Below are positions 10,415-25,144 of a stretch of 64,000 bases of DNA, in pieces. Numbering within the stretch: the first letter of the stretch is position 1; every line of letters begins with the position of its first letter. The stretch is from positions 6,263,001-6,327,000 of the forward strand of contig NZ_CP134771.1 of NCBI RefSeq assembly GCF_031880315.1, read 5' to 3'. A model generated the notes under the pieces. It searched no databases and was not told the DNA's origin. It saw nothing but the letters and a program-made list of their open reading frames with translations. This stretch comes from Pseudomonas baltica (GTDB taxonomy: Bacteria; Pseudomonadota; Gammaproteobacteria; Pseudomonadales; Pseudomonadaceae). Made by a program: the position numbers and the translations under genes.

Positions 10415-10892
10415 TTAGCGGCGCCGGAACAGCGGCAGCGGCTCGTCGGTGGCGGCCTGGTAGGTCACGCTGAAGTCCTTGAGGCTTTCCAGCGCTTCGT
10501 ACGGGTCCTTGTCGGCGCGCAGGGCGAAGGCGTCGAAACCGCAGCGGTGCAGGTAGAACAACTGGTCGCGCAGCACATCGCCGATTGCCCGCAGTTCACC
10601 CTTGTAGCCGTACCGATCACGCAGCAGACGCGCGTTGGAGTAGTTGCGCCCGTCGGTGAAGGCCGGGAAGTTCAAGGCGATGACCTGGAAGTGCTCGACA
10701 TCGTCACCGATCTCTTCGGCTTCTTCGTCGGCATCGAGCCACACGCCCAGGCCGCCATCGCGGGCCTTGAGGGCGTTGCCGTGTTCGCGCCACAGCGCCA
10801 GCGGCACGATCAGGTCGTCGCAGTTGCTGATGCTGTCAAAGCTCGTGTCCTTGGGCAGCAGGTGCCAGGTCTCGTCGATGACGGCATTGTTC

Positions 10893-10909
<17 letters not shown>
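10415..10909 (-). CDS. DUF934 domain-containing protein, sulfite-reduction partner
   Basis: Protein of 164 residues starting MQRIIKNNAVIDETWHLL, the typical start of the DUF934 family found next to cysI in many proteobacteria. Conserved stretches visible are GVWLDADEE, FPAFTDGRNYSNARLLR and RCGFDAFALRAD. Its start lies 17 bases inside the 3' end of cysI, so the two are translationally coupled. The family has been suggested to take part in sulfite reduction because of this linkage, but its biochemical role is not established. The ATG at 10909 is chosen over an upstream in-frame start for its family match. Confidence 0.88.
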
Positions 10910-12551
<1,642 letters not shown>

Positions 12552-12837
12552 AGTGGTCCTGTTCTCAGGCTGCTACAGCATCTCTGCATAACTGCGCGCA
12601 CGGCCGCGCACTCCGGCTTCGGAGCCGACGGAATATACCCGTTTGCGGATATGCTTAATAGTGACGTTTGAATATAAGTAAATAACCCAAGGTTATAACT
12701 GGCATGGCTGTTAATCATTCAGTACTGAGTTTGGCCGATATCCCTACTTGTAAGAAGGGCATTGGTGAACTTGACTGTATTGTATGTCCTGCCCCAGTGA
12801 CATCCCGTCCGATAACAATCACAAGAGACGACGCCCG

Positions 12838-12951
12838 ATGAACCATTCGATCAAACCGCGTAAAAATGCCAGTCATGTCGATGCCTGGGCCATAGCCTTT
12901 GTGGTCATCCTGGTGGTGGCTGCAGTGGTGTTCTGGGCCAGCCATCACTGA
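12838..12951 (+). CDS. 37-residue single-pass membrane peptide
   Basis: ATG at 12838 is preceded by CAAGAGACGACGCCCG, a fair ribosome-binding region, and opens a 38-codon frame ending at 12951. The product is a basic, His/Asn-bearing N-terminus followed by one strongly hydrophobic helix (about residues 17-34, rich in Val/Ala/Ile) and a short His-His tail. Size and hydrophobicity resemble small inner-membrane proteins, with the basic end predicted inside. It stands alone between divergent cysI and the 3' end of metH. The function is unknown; the composition and position support it as real, but homologue conservation would be needed to settle this. Confidence 0.6.
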   Translation: MNHSIKPRKNASHVDAWAIAFVVILVVAAVVFWASHH

Positions 12952-12971
12952 CCGGCTCTGGGTAATGGCAA

Positions 12972-13047
12972 CTGGCCTATTCGCGGCCAGGCCCCGCTCC
13001 CGCAGGCGTACATCCATGGGAGCAGGACCTGCCCGCGAAGATGGCCT
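12972..13047. repeat. REPIN downstream of metH
   Basis: TTCGCGGCCAGGCCCCGCTCCCGCAG and ATGGGAGCAGGACCTGCCCGCGAAG are inverted REP copies separated by about 12 bases. Confidence 0.75.
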
Positions 13048-13059
13048 GCGGTCAGCATC

Positions 13060-13086
13060 ATTCAGCTGTCATACCCCAGACATAAT

Positions 13087-13104
<18 letters not shown>
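13060..13104. repeat. 20-base direct repeat spanning the metH stop codon
   Basis: ATTCAGCTGTCATACCCCAG occurs at 13060-13079 and again at 13085-13104. The second copy encodes the last codons and stop of metH; the first repeats them just outside the gene. The five bases between are ACATA. Confidence 0.8.
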
Positions 13105-16779
<3,675 letters not shown>

Positions 16780-17147
16780 GGGAAGACATACTCTTTAGAG
16801 ACAATTCGGGCGCTGAAGGCCGTTTACAGGGGATCGATGATAGCAAAGCTGCAACGCATTTGAGGGAGTTGGGATGAACATGAATAGCGCTCATGTTGAG
16901 CTCGGGGATGTTGCGGCTGGGCCCTTCGCCGCCGAACGCGCAACCTTTCTCGCAGGAACGATGGTTCTGAGTCGTACGAGTGTGGGAACTGGCTTGCCTG
17001 CGAAAAAGCGATCTCATGGGTCCCGCATCAAATAACCTGTTACCACCCCGCGCGCACGCGACTGGCACCTGCGCGCGCCCGCCGGTATGCTGGGCGGACA
17101 AGCGCGCCGGGACAGCCGGGCGCTGTGCATCGGTTAAAGGAGCCCTC
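16780..17147. other. 368-base gap between divergent metH and sohB
   Basis: The left part should carry the metH leader and promoter. A single REP-like half (16981-17010, TGTGGGAACTGGCTTGCCTG followed by CGAAAAAGCG) lies in the middle. The right part ends in AAAGGAG ahead of sohB. No gene or known riboswitch was recognised. Confidence 0.6.
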
Positions 17148-18170
17148 TTGAATTTTCTGTTCGATTACGCCAGCTTCCTGGCCAAGACCGTTACCCTGGT
17201 CATTGCCATCGTCATCGTCCTGGCCAGTATCGCCTCGCTGCGCAGCAAGGGCCGGCGCAAGACTGGCGGGCAGCTGCAGATCAGCAAACTCAATGATTTC
17301 TACAAGGGCCTGCGCGAACGCCTGGAGTCCGGCATGCTGGACAAGGATCAGCTCAAGGCCTTGCGCAAGACTCAAGCCAAGGCGGCCAAGGCAGAGAAGA
17401 AAAAGCCCGATTCCAAGGCGCGGGTATTCGTGCTCGATTTCGATGGCGACATCAAGGCATCCGCCACTGAAAGCCTGCGCCACGAAATCACCGCACTGCT
17501 GACGCTGGCCACATCCAGGGATGAAGTGGTGCTGCGCCTCGAGAGCGGCGGCGGCATGGTTCATAGTTACGGCCTGGCTTCCTCGCAACTGGCGCGTATC
17601 CGCCAGGCGGGTGTGCCCTTGACCGTGTGCATCGACAAGGTCGCGGCCAGCGGCGGCTACATGATGGCCTGCATTGGCGAGAAGATCGTCAGCGCGCCGT
17701 TCGCGGTACTGGGTTCCATCGGGGTGGTGGCGCAGTTGCCGAACGTCAATCGCCTGCTGAAAAAGCACGATATCGATTTCGAAGTGCTCACGGCAGGTGA
17801 GTACAAGCGCACGCTGACAGTGTTTGGCGAAAACACCGAGAAGGGGCGCGAGAAGTTTCAGGAAGACCTGGACATCACCCACAAGCTGTTCAAGAACTTC
17901 GTGGCGCATTACCGCCCACAGTTGCAGATCGATCAGGTCGCTACCGGCGAAGTCTGGCTGGGTGTCGCCGCCCTGGACAAAAAGCTGGTCGACGAGTTGA
18001 AGACCAGTGACGAGTACCTGGCCGAGCGCGCCAAGGTCGCGGAGGTGTTCCACCTGCATTATGCCGAGCGCAAGAGCTTGCAGGAGCGGGTAGGGATGGC
18101 GGCGAGCACCGGGATCGAGCAGATGGCGATCAAGGCGTGGGGCAAGATCAGCCAGCAGCGGTTCTGGTAG
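17148..18170 (+). CDS. sohB: Protease SohB, S49 family, inner membrane
   Basis: Signal-peptide-peptidase-A-like serine protease of family S49, anchored in the inner membrane. The start is the TTG at 17148, preceded by AAAGGAG at a 5-base spacing. It gives 340 residues, close to E. coli SohB, and begins with the expected membrane segment (about residues 7-27, FLAKTVTLVIAIVIVL). An ATG-free upstream extension reads through intergenic REP sequence and is not credible. The nucleophile region KVAASGGYMMA (Ser about 169) and the lysine in GEYKRTLTVFG (about 220) form the Ser-Lys dyad. Predicted to cleave membrane or periplasmic peptides; its substrates are unknown. Confidence 0.92.
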   Translation: MNFLFDYASFLAKTVTLVIAIVIVLASIASLRSKGRRKTGGQLQISKLNDFYKGLRERLESGMLDKDQLKALRKTQAKAAKAEKKKPDSKARVFVLDFDGDIKASATESLRHEITALLTLATSRDEVVLRLESGGGMVHSYGLASSQLARIRQAGVPLTVCIDKVAASGGYMMACIGEKIVSAPFAVLGSIGVVAQLPNVNRLLKKHDIDFEVLTAGEYKRTLTVFGENTEKGREKFQEDLDITHKLFKNFVAHYRPQLQIDQVATGEVWLGVAALDKKLVDELKTSDEYLAERAKVAEVFHLHYAERKSLQERVGMAASTGIEQMAIKAWGKISQQRFW

Positions 18171-18184
18171 CCCGCGTCAACCCC

Positions 18185-18289
18185 CGTGGGAGCGAGCTCG
18201 GCTCGCGAAGGCAGCATCAATGCCAGCATGACCGCCGGGGTCGTGCACAGGCGTGATGACCCTTTCGCGAGCAGAGTTCGCTCCCACAG
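18185..18289. repeat. REPIN between sohB and cti
   Basis: CGTGGGAGCGAGCTCGGCTCGCGAAG and CTTTCGCGAGCAGAGTTCGCTCCCAC are facing REP copies with a loop of about 50 bases. The whole can fold into one long hairpin in the sohB 3' untranslated region. Confidence 0.8.
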
Positions 18290-18372
18290 CGAATGTTCGA
18301 CCATAGTTTCAGCTGCTGTAGTGGCCATCAAGCGTTACAATCGGCTCCTGATGATTCAGGAAAACCGGCCAA

Positions 18373-20667
18373 ATGCCTTACCGCTCGATCCTTTGCGCTC
18401 TCCTGCTGTTGTTTTGCGGGAGCCCTCAGGCGCAAACCCCGGCGACGCCGGTTATCTCCTACACCCGTGACGTGCAGCCCATTTTTACCGAGCGCTGTAT
18501 CGCCTGCCATGCCTGTTATGACTCCGCCTGCCAGCTCAACCTCGGCAGCTCCGAAGGGGCTGCCCGGGGCGCCTCCAAGGTGCCGGTATATGATGGCTAC
18601 CGCAGTCGCGCGCAGGCGCCTACTCGGCTGTTCATCGACGGGTTCGGCCCTGAGCAATGGCGCCACAAGGGGTTTTACTCGGTGCTCGATGCTCAGGGCA
18701 GCCAGGCCGCGCTGATGGCGCGCATGCTCGAGCTCGGGCGTCAGGCTCCATTGGCGCCGAATGCGAAGCTGCCCGACGGCATCGTGCTGGGGCTTGAACG
18801 GCAGAACATGTGCCCGATGCCGGGCGAGTTCAATGCCTACGCCGGTGCCCATCCCCGCGAAGGGATGCCATTGGCGGTCACCGGGCTGACCGATGGCCAA
18901 TATCACACCTTGCAAGCCTGGCTCGCCCAAGGCGCGCCTGTCGATCAGCAGGCCGTGCAGCCGAACCCCAGCGAGGCGCGGCAGATCACTGAATGGGAGG
19001 CGTTTCTCAATGCCCCTGGCGCTCGGGAGTCCCTGGTGGGGCGCTGGCTCTTTGAGCACCTCTATCTGGCGCACATCTTCTTTGACCGCGGCCAGTCGGG
19101 GCATTTTTTCCAGTGGGTTCGCTCACGCACACCCAGCGGCCAGCCGATCGATCTGATCGCCAGCCGGCGGCCTGATGACGATCCAGGCACGACCTTCTAC
19201 TACCGCCTGTGGCCGGTAGAAGGGGCGATCGTCTACAAGACCCACATCACCTATCCGTTCGACGCGGCAAAAATGGCGCGCATCAAGCAATTGTTCTACA
19301 CCGGCGACTGGCAGGTCACCCGCCTGCCGGGTTATGGTCCGCAGCACCGCGCCAATCCGTTCGAGACCTTCGCGCAGATCCCGGCAGGCGCGCGCTATCA
19401 GTTCATGCTCGACAATGCCGATTACTTCGTCGACACCTTCATTCGTGGTCCGGTCTGCCGCGGGCAGATTGCGACCGACGTGATTCGCGACAATTTCTGG
19501 GTGATGTTCCAGGCCCCGGAACATGATCTGTACGTCACCGACTCGCAGTATCGGGCCAAAGCCACGCCATTGTTGGCCATGCCTGGGCAGAACGACGACG
19601 TTGGCAGTGTGCTGGCCCTGTGGCTGCGTTATCGCGACAAGCGCAATGCCTACGAGGCACTGCGCCGCGATACCTATGGCGACGCACCGCCGCCGAGCTG
19701 GTCGAGCCTGTGGGCAGGTAACAACAATGCGCTGTTGAGTATTTTCCGTCACTTCGACAGCGCCACAGTGACCAAGGGCCTGGTCGGTGAAATACCGCAG
19801 ACCCTGTGGCTGTTCGATTACCCGCTGCTTGAGCGCACCTATTACCAATTGGCAGTCAATTTCGATGTATTCGGCAACGTCGCTCATCAGGCGCAGACCC
19901 GCTTGTACTTCGACCTGATCCGGAACGGCGCCGAGGTCAACTTCTTGCGCTTGATGCCGGCTGACAGCCGTGAGGACTATCTCGATGACTGGTATCAGAA
20001 CGGCGGCAAGCTGAAGATGTGGCTCGATTATCAGAAGATCGACGACAGCAAGCCCACCGGACTGGTCTTGATCAAGAAAGACCCCAAGGCCGATTTCGCC
20101 AGGCAACTATTGGCACGCTATGCCACGCTGAACGCCAACCCCGACCCGATCAACCGTTGTACCGGTGCCTACTGCTCGCGTCCGGGTGCGGCGCCCTTGA
20201 TCCAGGAAGCCGAACAATCCCTGAGTCGCTTGGCATCGCGCCCGGCAGGTGGGCTTCAGGTCATCGATCGAATGCCCGAGGCGACCATGCTGCGGGTGGA
20301 TGATGGCCAGGGCCATCGGGTGATTTACAGCGTATTGCGCAACCGCGCGCACAGCAACGTAGCGTTTCTGCTGGGTGAATCGAGTCGCTATCAGCCAGCG
20401 CTGGACACCCTCACGGTATTTCCGGGAGTCATGACCAGTTATCCGAACTTCATGTTCAACGTCCCGGCATCCGAGGTGCCGTCATTTGTCGACCAGATGA
20501 TGGCGGTCAAGGATGCAGCCGGCTTCGAGAAAATCGTCGACCATTGGGGGATACGTCGCAGTCATCCGCAGTTCTGGTTCTATTTCCATGATCTGACGAC
20601 CTACTTGCAGGAGACCAATCCGGTGAATGCCGGGGTGCTGGACATGAACCGCTACGAGAATTTATGA
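18373..20667 (+). CDS. cti: Fatty acid cis/trans isomerase Cti
   Basis: Periplasmic, heme-containing enzyme that turns cis-unsaturated phospholipid acyl chains into trans isomers, quickly stiffening the membrane against solvents and heat. The 764 residues begin with a cleavable signal peptide (about 1-20, core LCALLLLFC). The cytochrome-c motif CIACH follows at about residues 41-45, as in characterised Cti of P. putida. The remaining sequence (VYKTHITYPF, YPLLERTYYQLAVNFDVFGN, FYFHDLTTYLQETNP) is characteristic of the family. AGGAAAACC precedes the ATG. It has its own transcription unit between a REPIN and a separate acyltransferase gene. Confidence 0.94.
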   Translation: MPYRSILCALLLLFCGSPQAQTPATPVISYTRDVQPIFTERCIACHACYDSACQLNLGSSEGAARGASKVPVYDGYRSRAQAPTRLFIDGFGPEQWRHKGFYSVLDAQGSQAALMARMLELGRQAPLAPNAKLPDGIVLGLERQNMCPMPGEFNAYAGAHPREGMPLAVTGLTDGQYHTLQAWLAQGAPVDQQAVQPNPSEARQITEWEAFLNAPGARESLVGRWLFEHLYLAHIFFDRGQSGHFFQWVRSRTPSGQPIDLIASRRPDDDPGTTFYYRLWPVEGAIVYKTHITYPFDAAKMARIKQLFYTGDWQVTRLPGYGPQHRANPFETFAQIPAGARYQFMLDNADYFVDTFIRGPVCRGQIATDVIRDNFWVMFQAPEHDLYVTDSQYRAKATPLLAMPGQNDDVGSVLALWLRYRDKRNAYEALRRDTYGDAPPPSWSSLWAGNNNALLSIFRHFDSATVTKGLVGEIPQTLWLFDYPLLERTYYQLAVNFDVFGNVAHQAQTRLYFDLIRNGAEVNFLRLMPADSREDYLDDWYQNGGKLKMWLDYQKIDDSKPTGLVLIKKDPKADFARQLLARYATLNANPDPINRCTGAYCSRPGAAPLIQEAEQSLSRLASRPAGGLQVIDRMPEATMLRVDDGQGHRVIYSVLRNRAHSNVAFLLGESSRYQPALDTLTVFPGVMTSYPNFMFNVPASEVPSFVDQMMAVKDAAGFEKIVDHWGIRRSHPQFWFYFHDLTTYLQETNPVNAGVLDMNRYENL

Positions 20668-20798
20668 CGGTCGTCAGTATCACCCGCGAATGGCCGATCT
20701 GACTTTCTCGGGACCTTTTGCGCCAAAGTGAAGTCCGACGCAACACAGGGTGCCCCGAAAGGGTGCGCCAGTTGTGGGATTCAAGACAGGCTTTTGCA

Positions 20799-21833
20799 AT
20801 GCTGATTTCGCTTCAAGCACTCAGGGCGCTTGCCGCCTGGATGGTGGTCTGCCATCACTTCATGCAGATCTTTTTCGACTTTCACCCGAGCGGTCCGATT
20901 GGGCAGTTCTTCACCGATAGGGGGGCGGTGGGCGTCGATATCTTCTTCGTGATCAGCGGCCTGGTGATTTACCTGTCGACCCAGGACAAGGACATGCCCG
21001 CCGGGCGCTTTTTGCTCAATCGCGCTATCCGCATCATCCCGGCCTATTGGCTGTATACGGTGCTGATGGGGCTGATGCTGGTGTGCCTCGGCCAGTGGTT
21101 GCCGCACCCAGCGGTGGATCTGCCGCATTTCGTCTTGTCGTTGTTGTTCATTCCTGCGGAAAATCCAGGGGGATATGGCCTGTATCCCACCTTGAACGTG
21201 GGCTGGACGCTGAACTACGAGATGTTCTTCTATTTGCTGTTTTCATTGGTGTTCACGGTGCCTAAACGTCATCGGCCCCTGATCGTTGCGGCGGCTTTGT
21301 TTGTCGTCAGTGAGGTTTTGGGGCGGTACGGCGTGGTCAGTCGCTTCTATGAAAACAATATCATCTACGAATTCCTGCTGGGCATCGGCATCGGCATTCT
21401 CTACCGTCGAGGCTGGGTGGCGCAGGGGTTCTGGGCGCCGTTGATGCTGATCGGGGCATCGGCGCTGGCGATCTACGAGCTGGATGCCAGTGACCGGTTG
21501 CTGCATTGGGGCGTGCCCAGCGCCATGATCGTGCTGGGCTGCGTGGCCATGGAGCCGTACTTCAAAGGCAGCCGGCTGCTCAAGGCGCTGGGGGACTGCT
21601 CGTATTCGGTGTATCTGGTGCATGTACTGGTGCTATACGGCGGCTGGCTGGCCAGCGAACACTGGCAGCTCAATCCTTACGCGGTGTTCGCGGTGTGCGT
21701 GCCGGTAATCGCGCTGATCGGGTGGGGTAGCTATGTCTTGATCGAGAAGCGTCTGTATTGGCGGATCAAAGCCTGGACGGATGTACGCCAGACGGCCTCC
21801 GCGCCGACGGTTATATCCCGACAAAAATACTAG
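20799..21833 (+). CDS. Acyltransferase family 3 membrane protein
   Basis: Integral membrane acyltransferase of the acyltransferase-3/OafA group, which moves acyl groups onto sugars of polysaccharides or lipopolysaccharide. The start at 20799 gives 344 residues, beginning LISLQALRALAAWMVVCHHF, the classic first helix with Arg and a catalytic His. GAVGVDIFFVISGLVI follows, the conserved second helix. About ten membrane segments are visible. A longer in-frame upstream start adds only 27 polar residues. No sugar-synthesis genes are near, so the acceptor cannot be named. Confidence 0.88.
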   Translation: MLISLQALRALAAWMVVCHHFMQIFFDFHPSGPIGQFFTDRGAVGVDIFFVISGLVIYLSTQDKDMPAGRFLLNRAIRIIPAYWLYTVLMGLMLVCLGQWLPHPAVDLPHFVLSLLFIPAENPGGYGLYPTLNVGWTLNYEMFFYLLFSLVFTVPKRHRPLIVAAALFVVSEVLGRYGVVSRFYENNIIYEFLLGIGIGILYRRGWVAQGFWAPLMLIGASALAIYELDASDRLLHWGVPSAMIVLGCVAMEPYFKGSRLLKALGDCSYSVYLVHVLVLYGGWLASEHWQLNPYAVFAVCVPVIALIGWGSYVLIEKRLYWRIKAWTDVRQTASAPTVISRQKY

Positions 21834-21882
21834 GACTTTGTCAGCGGGCCAGGTTTGGCGTAAACTGCGGGCAAGTCTGTGA

Positions 21883-22476
<594 letters not shown>

Positions 22477-22499
22477 TAGCGTTGGCTGCGTAACCTGAA

Positions 22500-22527
22500 A
22501 AAACGGCACCCGTGTGCCGTTTTTTTA
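22500..22527 (+). terminator. Terminator of nfuA
   Basis: ACGGCAC (22503-22509) and GTGCCGT (22514-22520) form the stem, followed by TTTTTTT. Confidence 0.9.
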
Positions 22528-22594
22528 TGGGTGAAGAGCTGGGTCGTGGGTTGCGGCACATGGCCGCTTCTCGGGCGATCAACGCCGGTCCTGT

Positions 22595-23341
22595 TCAATC
22601 GCGATACAAGTGAGCATGCCCCGCTCGGTACAACGCGGACTCGCTGAACACGTCATTCCCCAGCACACGACCGACCAGAATCAATGCAGTGCGTCTGAAG
22701 CCCTTGCTCACAACCTTCGCCTCGATATCGGCCAGCGTGCCCATCACCCAATCCTGATCCGGCCAGCTGGCGCGATGAACCACCGCTATCGGGCAATCAT
22801 CGCCATAGTGGGGGCGCAGTTCGTCAAGGATCTTTGCCAGGTGCTGGATGCCGAGATGGATGGCCATGGTTGAACGGTGCTGTGCCAGGCTCGCGAGATC
22901 TTCGCCCAGCGGCATGGGGGATTTGTCGGCGTAGCGGGTGAGGATCAGTGTTTGCGAAATATCCGGCAGGGTCAGCTCGGCGCCCAGCAGCGCTGCACAG
23001 GCGGCGGTAGCAGTCACACCGGGGATAATCTCCCAGGCAATGCCCAGTGCTCGCAGTTGGCGAATCTGTTCGCCGATCGCGCCATACAGGCTCGGATCCC
23101 CCGAGTGCACGCGGGCGACGTCTTGGCCTTGGCTATCGGCTTCGCGCATCGCCTCGATGATCTGCTCCAGATGCATCTCGGCGCTGTTGAGTACTCGATG
23201 TGCGCTGTGACCCGCGAGTACCGCAGCAGGTACCAGAGAACCGGCATAGATGATCACCGGACATCGGCGGATCAGGCGCTGGCCTTTGACGGTGATGAGA
23301 TCTGGATCGCCGGGACCGGCACCAATGAAAAAAACGGTCAT
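22595..23341 (-). CDS. cobM: Precorrin-4 C11-methyltransferase CobM
   Basis: SAM-dependent methyltransferase of the aerobic cobalamin route that turns precorrin-4 into precorrin-5. The 248 residues begin MTVFFIGAGPGDPDLITVKG, with the Gly-rich loop of tetrapyrrole methylases. They also contain ARVHSGDPSLYGAIGEQ, the second signature, and IPGVTATAACAALLGAELTLP, which is typical of CobM/CbiF. It is the last gene of the leftward run cbtB-cbtA-cobE-cobM. A 60-base gap separates it from cobE, so a second promoter is possible. Confidence 0.94.
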   Translation of the reverse strand: MTVFFIGAGPGDPDLITVKGQRLIRRCPVIIYAGSLVPAAVLAGHSAHRVLNSAEMHLEQIIEAMREADSQGQDVARVHSGDPSLYGAIGEQIRQLRALGIAWEIIPGVTATAACAALLGAELTLPDISQTLILTRYADKSPMPLGEDLASLAQHRSTMAIHLGIQHLAKILDELRPHYGDDCPIAVVHRASWPDQDWVMGTLADIEAKVVSKGFRRTALILVGRVLGNDVFSESALYRAGHAHLYRD

Positions 23342-23401
23342 GAGAGGCCCGAAGTTGAAAAGGATTCACGTGGGGAAGGTGTCGCCTCGCCATGATACCC
23401 G

Positions 23402-23803
23402 CTATCCAGTACTGACTCCCACCAGTGCCAGAGTGGCCTCGGCTGTCCGTTGACGGTTGACCAGCAGCTGCGGGCGCGACTCCCCAAGCTCTTCGGCCAG
23501 CGCCAGCGCGCAGCTTTCCGCTACGCCATAACAGCCGGTATGGGCAAAGGATGTCGGCGAGCGGTGGCTCAGCTGCGAGTCATAAGCCAGCAGTTCGGTG
23601 GCGCTGAAGGTGTAGAAGGGCACGCGCAATCGCGCCGCCAATTGCACCAGCCCTGGCTCGTCGGCCTTGCGGTCGAGGCTGGCGATGCCGGCGAGTTGGC
23701 CGCGATCCAGATCATTGGTGCGCAGGGCCTGATCGAGCAGGGTGGCCAGAATGTCGAGCGGGCAGCCGCTGCGACAACCGAAGCCGGCCACCAACTGGCT
23801 CAT
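23402..23803 (-). CDS. cobE: Cobalamin biosynthesis protein CobE (CbiG C-terminal type)
   Basis: Protein of 133 residues with the CobE/CbiG-C fold. It opens VAGFGCRSGCPLDIL, the family start motif. AGIASLDRKADEPGLVQLA follows, then FYTFSATELLAYDSQLSH and the sequence SFAHTGCYGVAESCALALA near the C-terminus. CobE is required for aerobic corrin synthesis, but its exact step is not settled. Its ATG shares one base with the cbtA stop, so translation is coupled. The start is fixed by that overlap and by the family N-terminus. Confidence 0.9.
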   Translation of the reverse strand: MSQLVAGFGCRSGCPLDILATLLDQALRTNDLDRGQLAGIASLDRKADEPGLVQLAARLRVPFYTFSATELLAYDSQLSHRSPTSFAHTGCYGVAESCALALAEELGESRPQLLVNRQRTAEATLALVGVSTG

Positions 23804-24486
23804 CAGGCTGCCTCCTTGCGGCGAAACAGCCAAGCGCTGATCAGGCCCAAGGCCAGCCAGAATGCGGCGTTGGTCAGTTGCGAGGCCCACTTGAACTGGC
23901 TTTCCAGCGCCTCGGGCGCCAGGCTGGCATGCACCTCGGGCTGTGGTGCACCAACCCAGTGCGGAATCACCAGGATGACGGCGCCGGCCAGTTTCAGCAG
24001 CCAACTGCGGCCGAACACGATCAACGCCAAGGCAACAGCGGTAGAGGCTGCAGTGCCAGCCCACCAGATCTGCCGTTGGCTCAGATCGGCCGCCGCCGTG
24101 CCAGGCAGCTCTGGTGGCAGGCCCAGGGTTGGCGCCAGGCAAAATACAGCGTAGCCCGCCAACCCCCACAGCAATCCCTCGCGGGTGCGGCCCGGGGCTC
24201 GCAAGGTATAGAGCCCGGCCAGCATCAAGGCAAAACCGACCGCCACCACCAGGTTGCCGCCGGTAGTGGACAGCACGCGCTGCCAGCCGTCTTCCGGCTC
24301 CCAGGCCTCAGCGTCATGTTCGTGGGCGGCCATGGCCTCATTGTGTTCATGCACGGCGGCGGGCGCTTTCTCGTAGGTTTCGGCCTGCTGAATCAGCGGC
24401 GCCACCCAAAAGCTTTGCAGCAAGGTCAGCAGCAGGGCGCCCAACAGCCCGGTGAAGCCCGCGGTTTGCGCGATACGCTTGATCAT
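23803..24486 (-). CDS. cbtA: Cobalt transporter subunit CbtA
   Basis: Inner-membrane protein of the B12-controlled CbtAB cobalt uptake system. The 227 residues start MIKRIAQTAGFTGLLGALLLTLLQSF. A periplasmic His/Glu-rich loop (about residues 45-65, HEHNEAMAAHEHDAE) may collect the metal, and about five membrane helices are visible. The conserved blocks WGLAGYAVFCLAPTLGLPPELPG are typical of CbtA. It lies eight bases after cbtB and overlaps cobE. A cobalamin riboswitch heads the operon, so cobalt import is predicted to be shut down by adenosylcobalamin. In-frame sequence upstream of this ATG runs through cbtB and is not used. Confidence 0.93.
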   Translation of the reverse strand: MIKRIAQTAGFTGLLGALLLTLLQSFWVAPLIQQAETYEKAPAAVHEHNEAMAAHEHDAEAWEPEDGWQRVLSTTGGNLVVAVGFALMLAGLYTLRAPGRTREGLLWGLAGYAVFCLAPTLGLPPELPGTAAADLSQRQIWWAGTAASTAVALALIVFGRSWLLKLAGAVILVIPHWVGAPQPEVHASLAPEALESQFKWASQLTNAAFWLALGLISAWLFRRKEAA

Positions 24487-24494
24487 CGAAAACC

Positions 24495-24689
24495 TCAGTG
24501 GCAGGGGAAGGCGGCGCTGTGACGGGTGTCGTGCGCGGCGTTGTGCACGGCTTCGATGTGCGAGAAGCCGGCGAAATACACCAGGCACACCCCTAGTGCA
24601 GCGGCGCTGAGCGCGGCTATCAGGCGTTGGCGTTGGGTGATGGCGGCGCTGTCGGCGATGGCGCCGGAGGTGATATTGCGGATTGACAT
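24495..24689 (-). CDS. cbtB: Cobalt transporter subunit CbtB
   Basis: Small membrane protein of 64 residues with one hydrophobic helix (about 23-42) and the family's C-terminal histidine motif, HNAAHDTRHSAAFPCH, a likely cobalt site. CbtB is always found beside CbtA. The gene is the first of the leftward operon, and its leader carries a cobalamin riboswitch ending about 110 bases before the ATG. Confidence 0.93.
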   Translation of the reverse strand: MSIRNITSGAIADSAAITQRQRLIAALSAAALGVCLVYFAGFSHIEAVHNAAHDTRHSAAFPCH

Positions 24690-24799
24690 GGCAGCTCCCT
24701 CTGAAGGTCAGGGTGCGGGAACGGCGCAGACGGCCTGGCATGGGCGCGCGCAGGCAGCCACAGCGCCCGCCCACCGCAGGTATGTGTCGAAAAACGGAT

Positions 24800-25014
24800 T
24801 GGGCCGGTCTCCGGGCTCACGAGGGGCAGATGCCAGGGCACCACGCCAGTCAGCGTCACCTTCCCATACCTTGATGCCGGCACAGTGGATCAGACGCTTC
24901 TCTCGCTTACCGTTGCGGGGGCAGCACCGGACTGATCGCGGCTTGCCTGTCATGGACGAAGGCAAGATTCACGACGCACCGGTTTCCCGTTTCACCCTGT
25001 GAGGGGCACCCAAA
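24800..25014 (-). promoter_or_regulatory. Cobalamin riboswitch controlling cbtB-cbtA-cobE
   Basis: Read on the minus strand the element starts TTTGGGTGCCCC, then GGGTGAAACGGGAAACCGGTG, then the B12-box core GCTGCCCCCGCAACGGTAAGC. It ends GAGCCCGGAGACCGGCCC. This is the standard cobalamin riboswitch order over about 215 bases. The distance to cbtB leaves room for an expression platform. Binding of adenosylcobalamin is expected to lower expression of the cobalt importer. Confidence 0.93.
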
Positions 25015-25144
25015 CGAACGCGTAGGAGAGCATGGGCGTTGCCAAGAGTCAATCGCATCATTCATGTTGGCAGCCCTCATGGCCCCAGGGAAACCTTGCA
25101 CCGCCGATTGACCTCGTTCCCCACACTCCGTACCCTTGCTGCAC

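Noticed and set aside
16780..16860. Possible cobalamin riboswitch ahead of metH
   Set aside because: No B12-box core or flanking stems found; unlike the two clear elements at 24.8-25.3 kb.
16980..17147. Upstream extension of sohB
   Set aside because: Reads through a REP element and a Pro/Arg-rich stretch with no family match.
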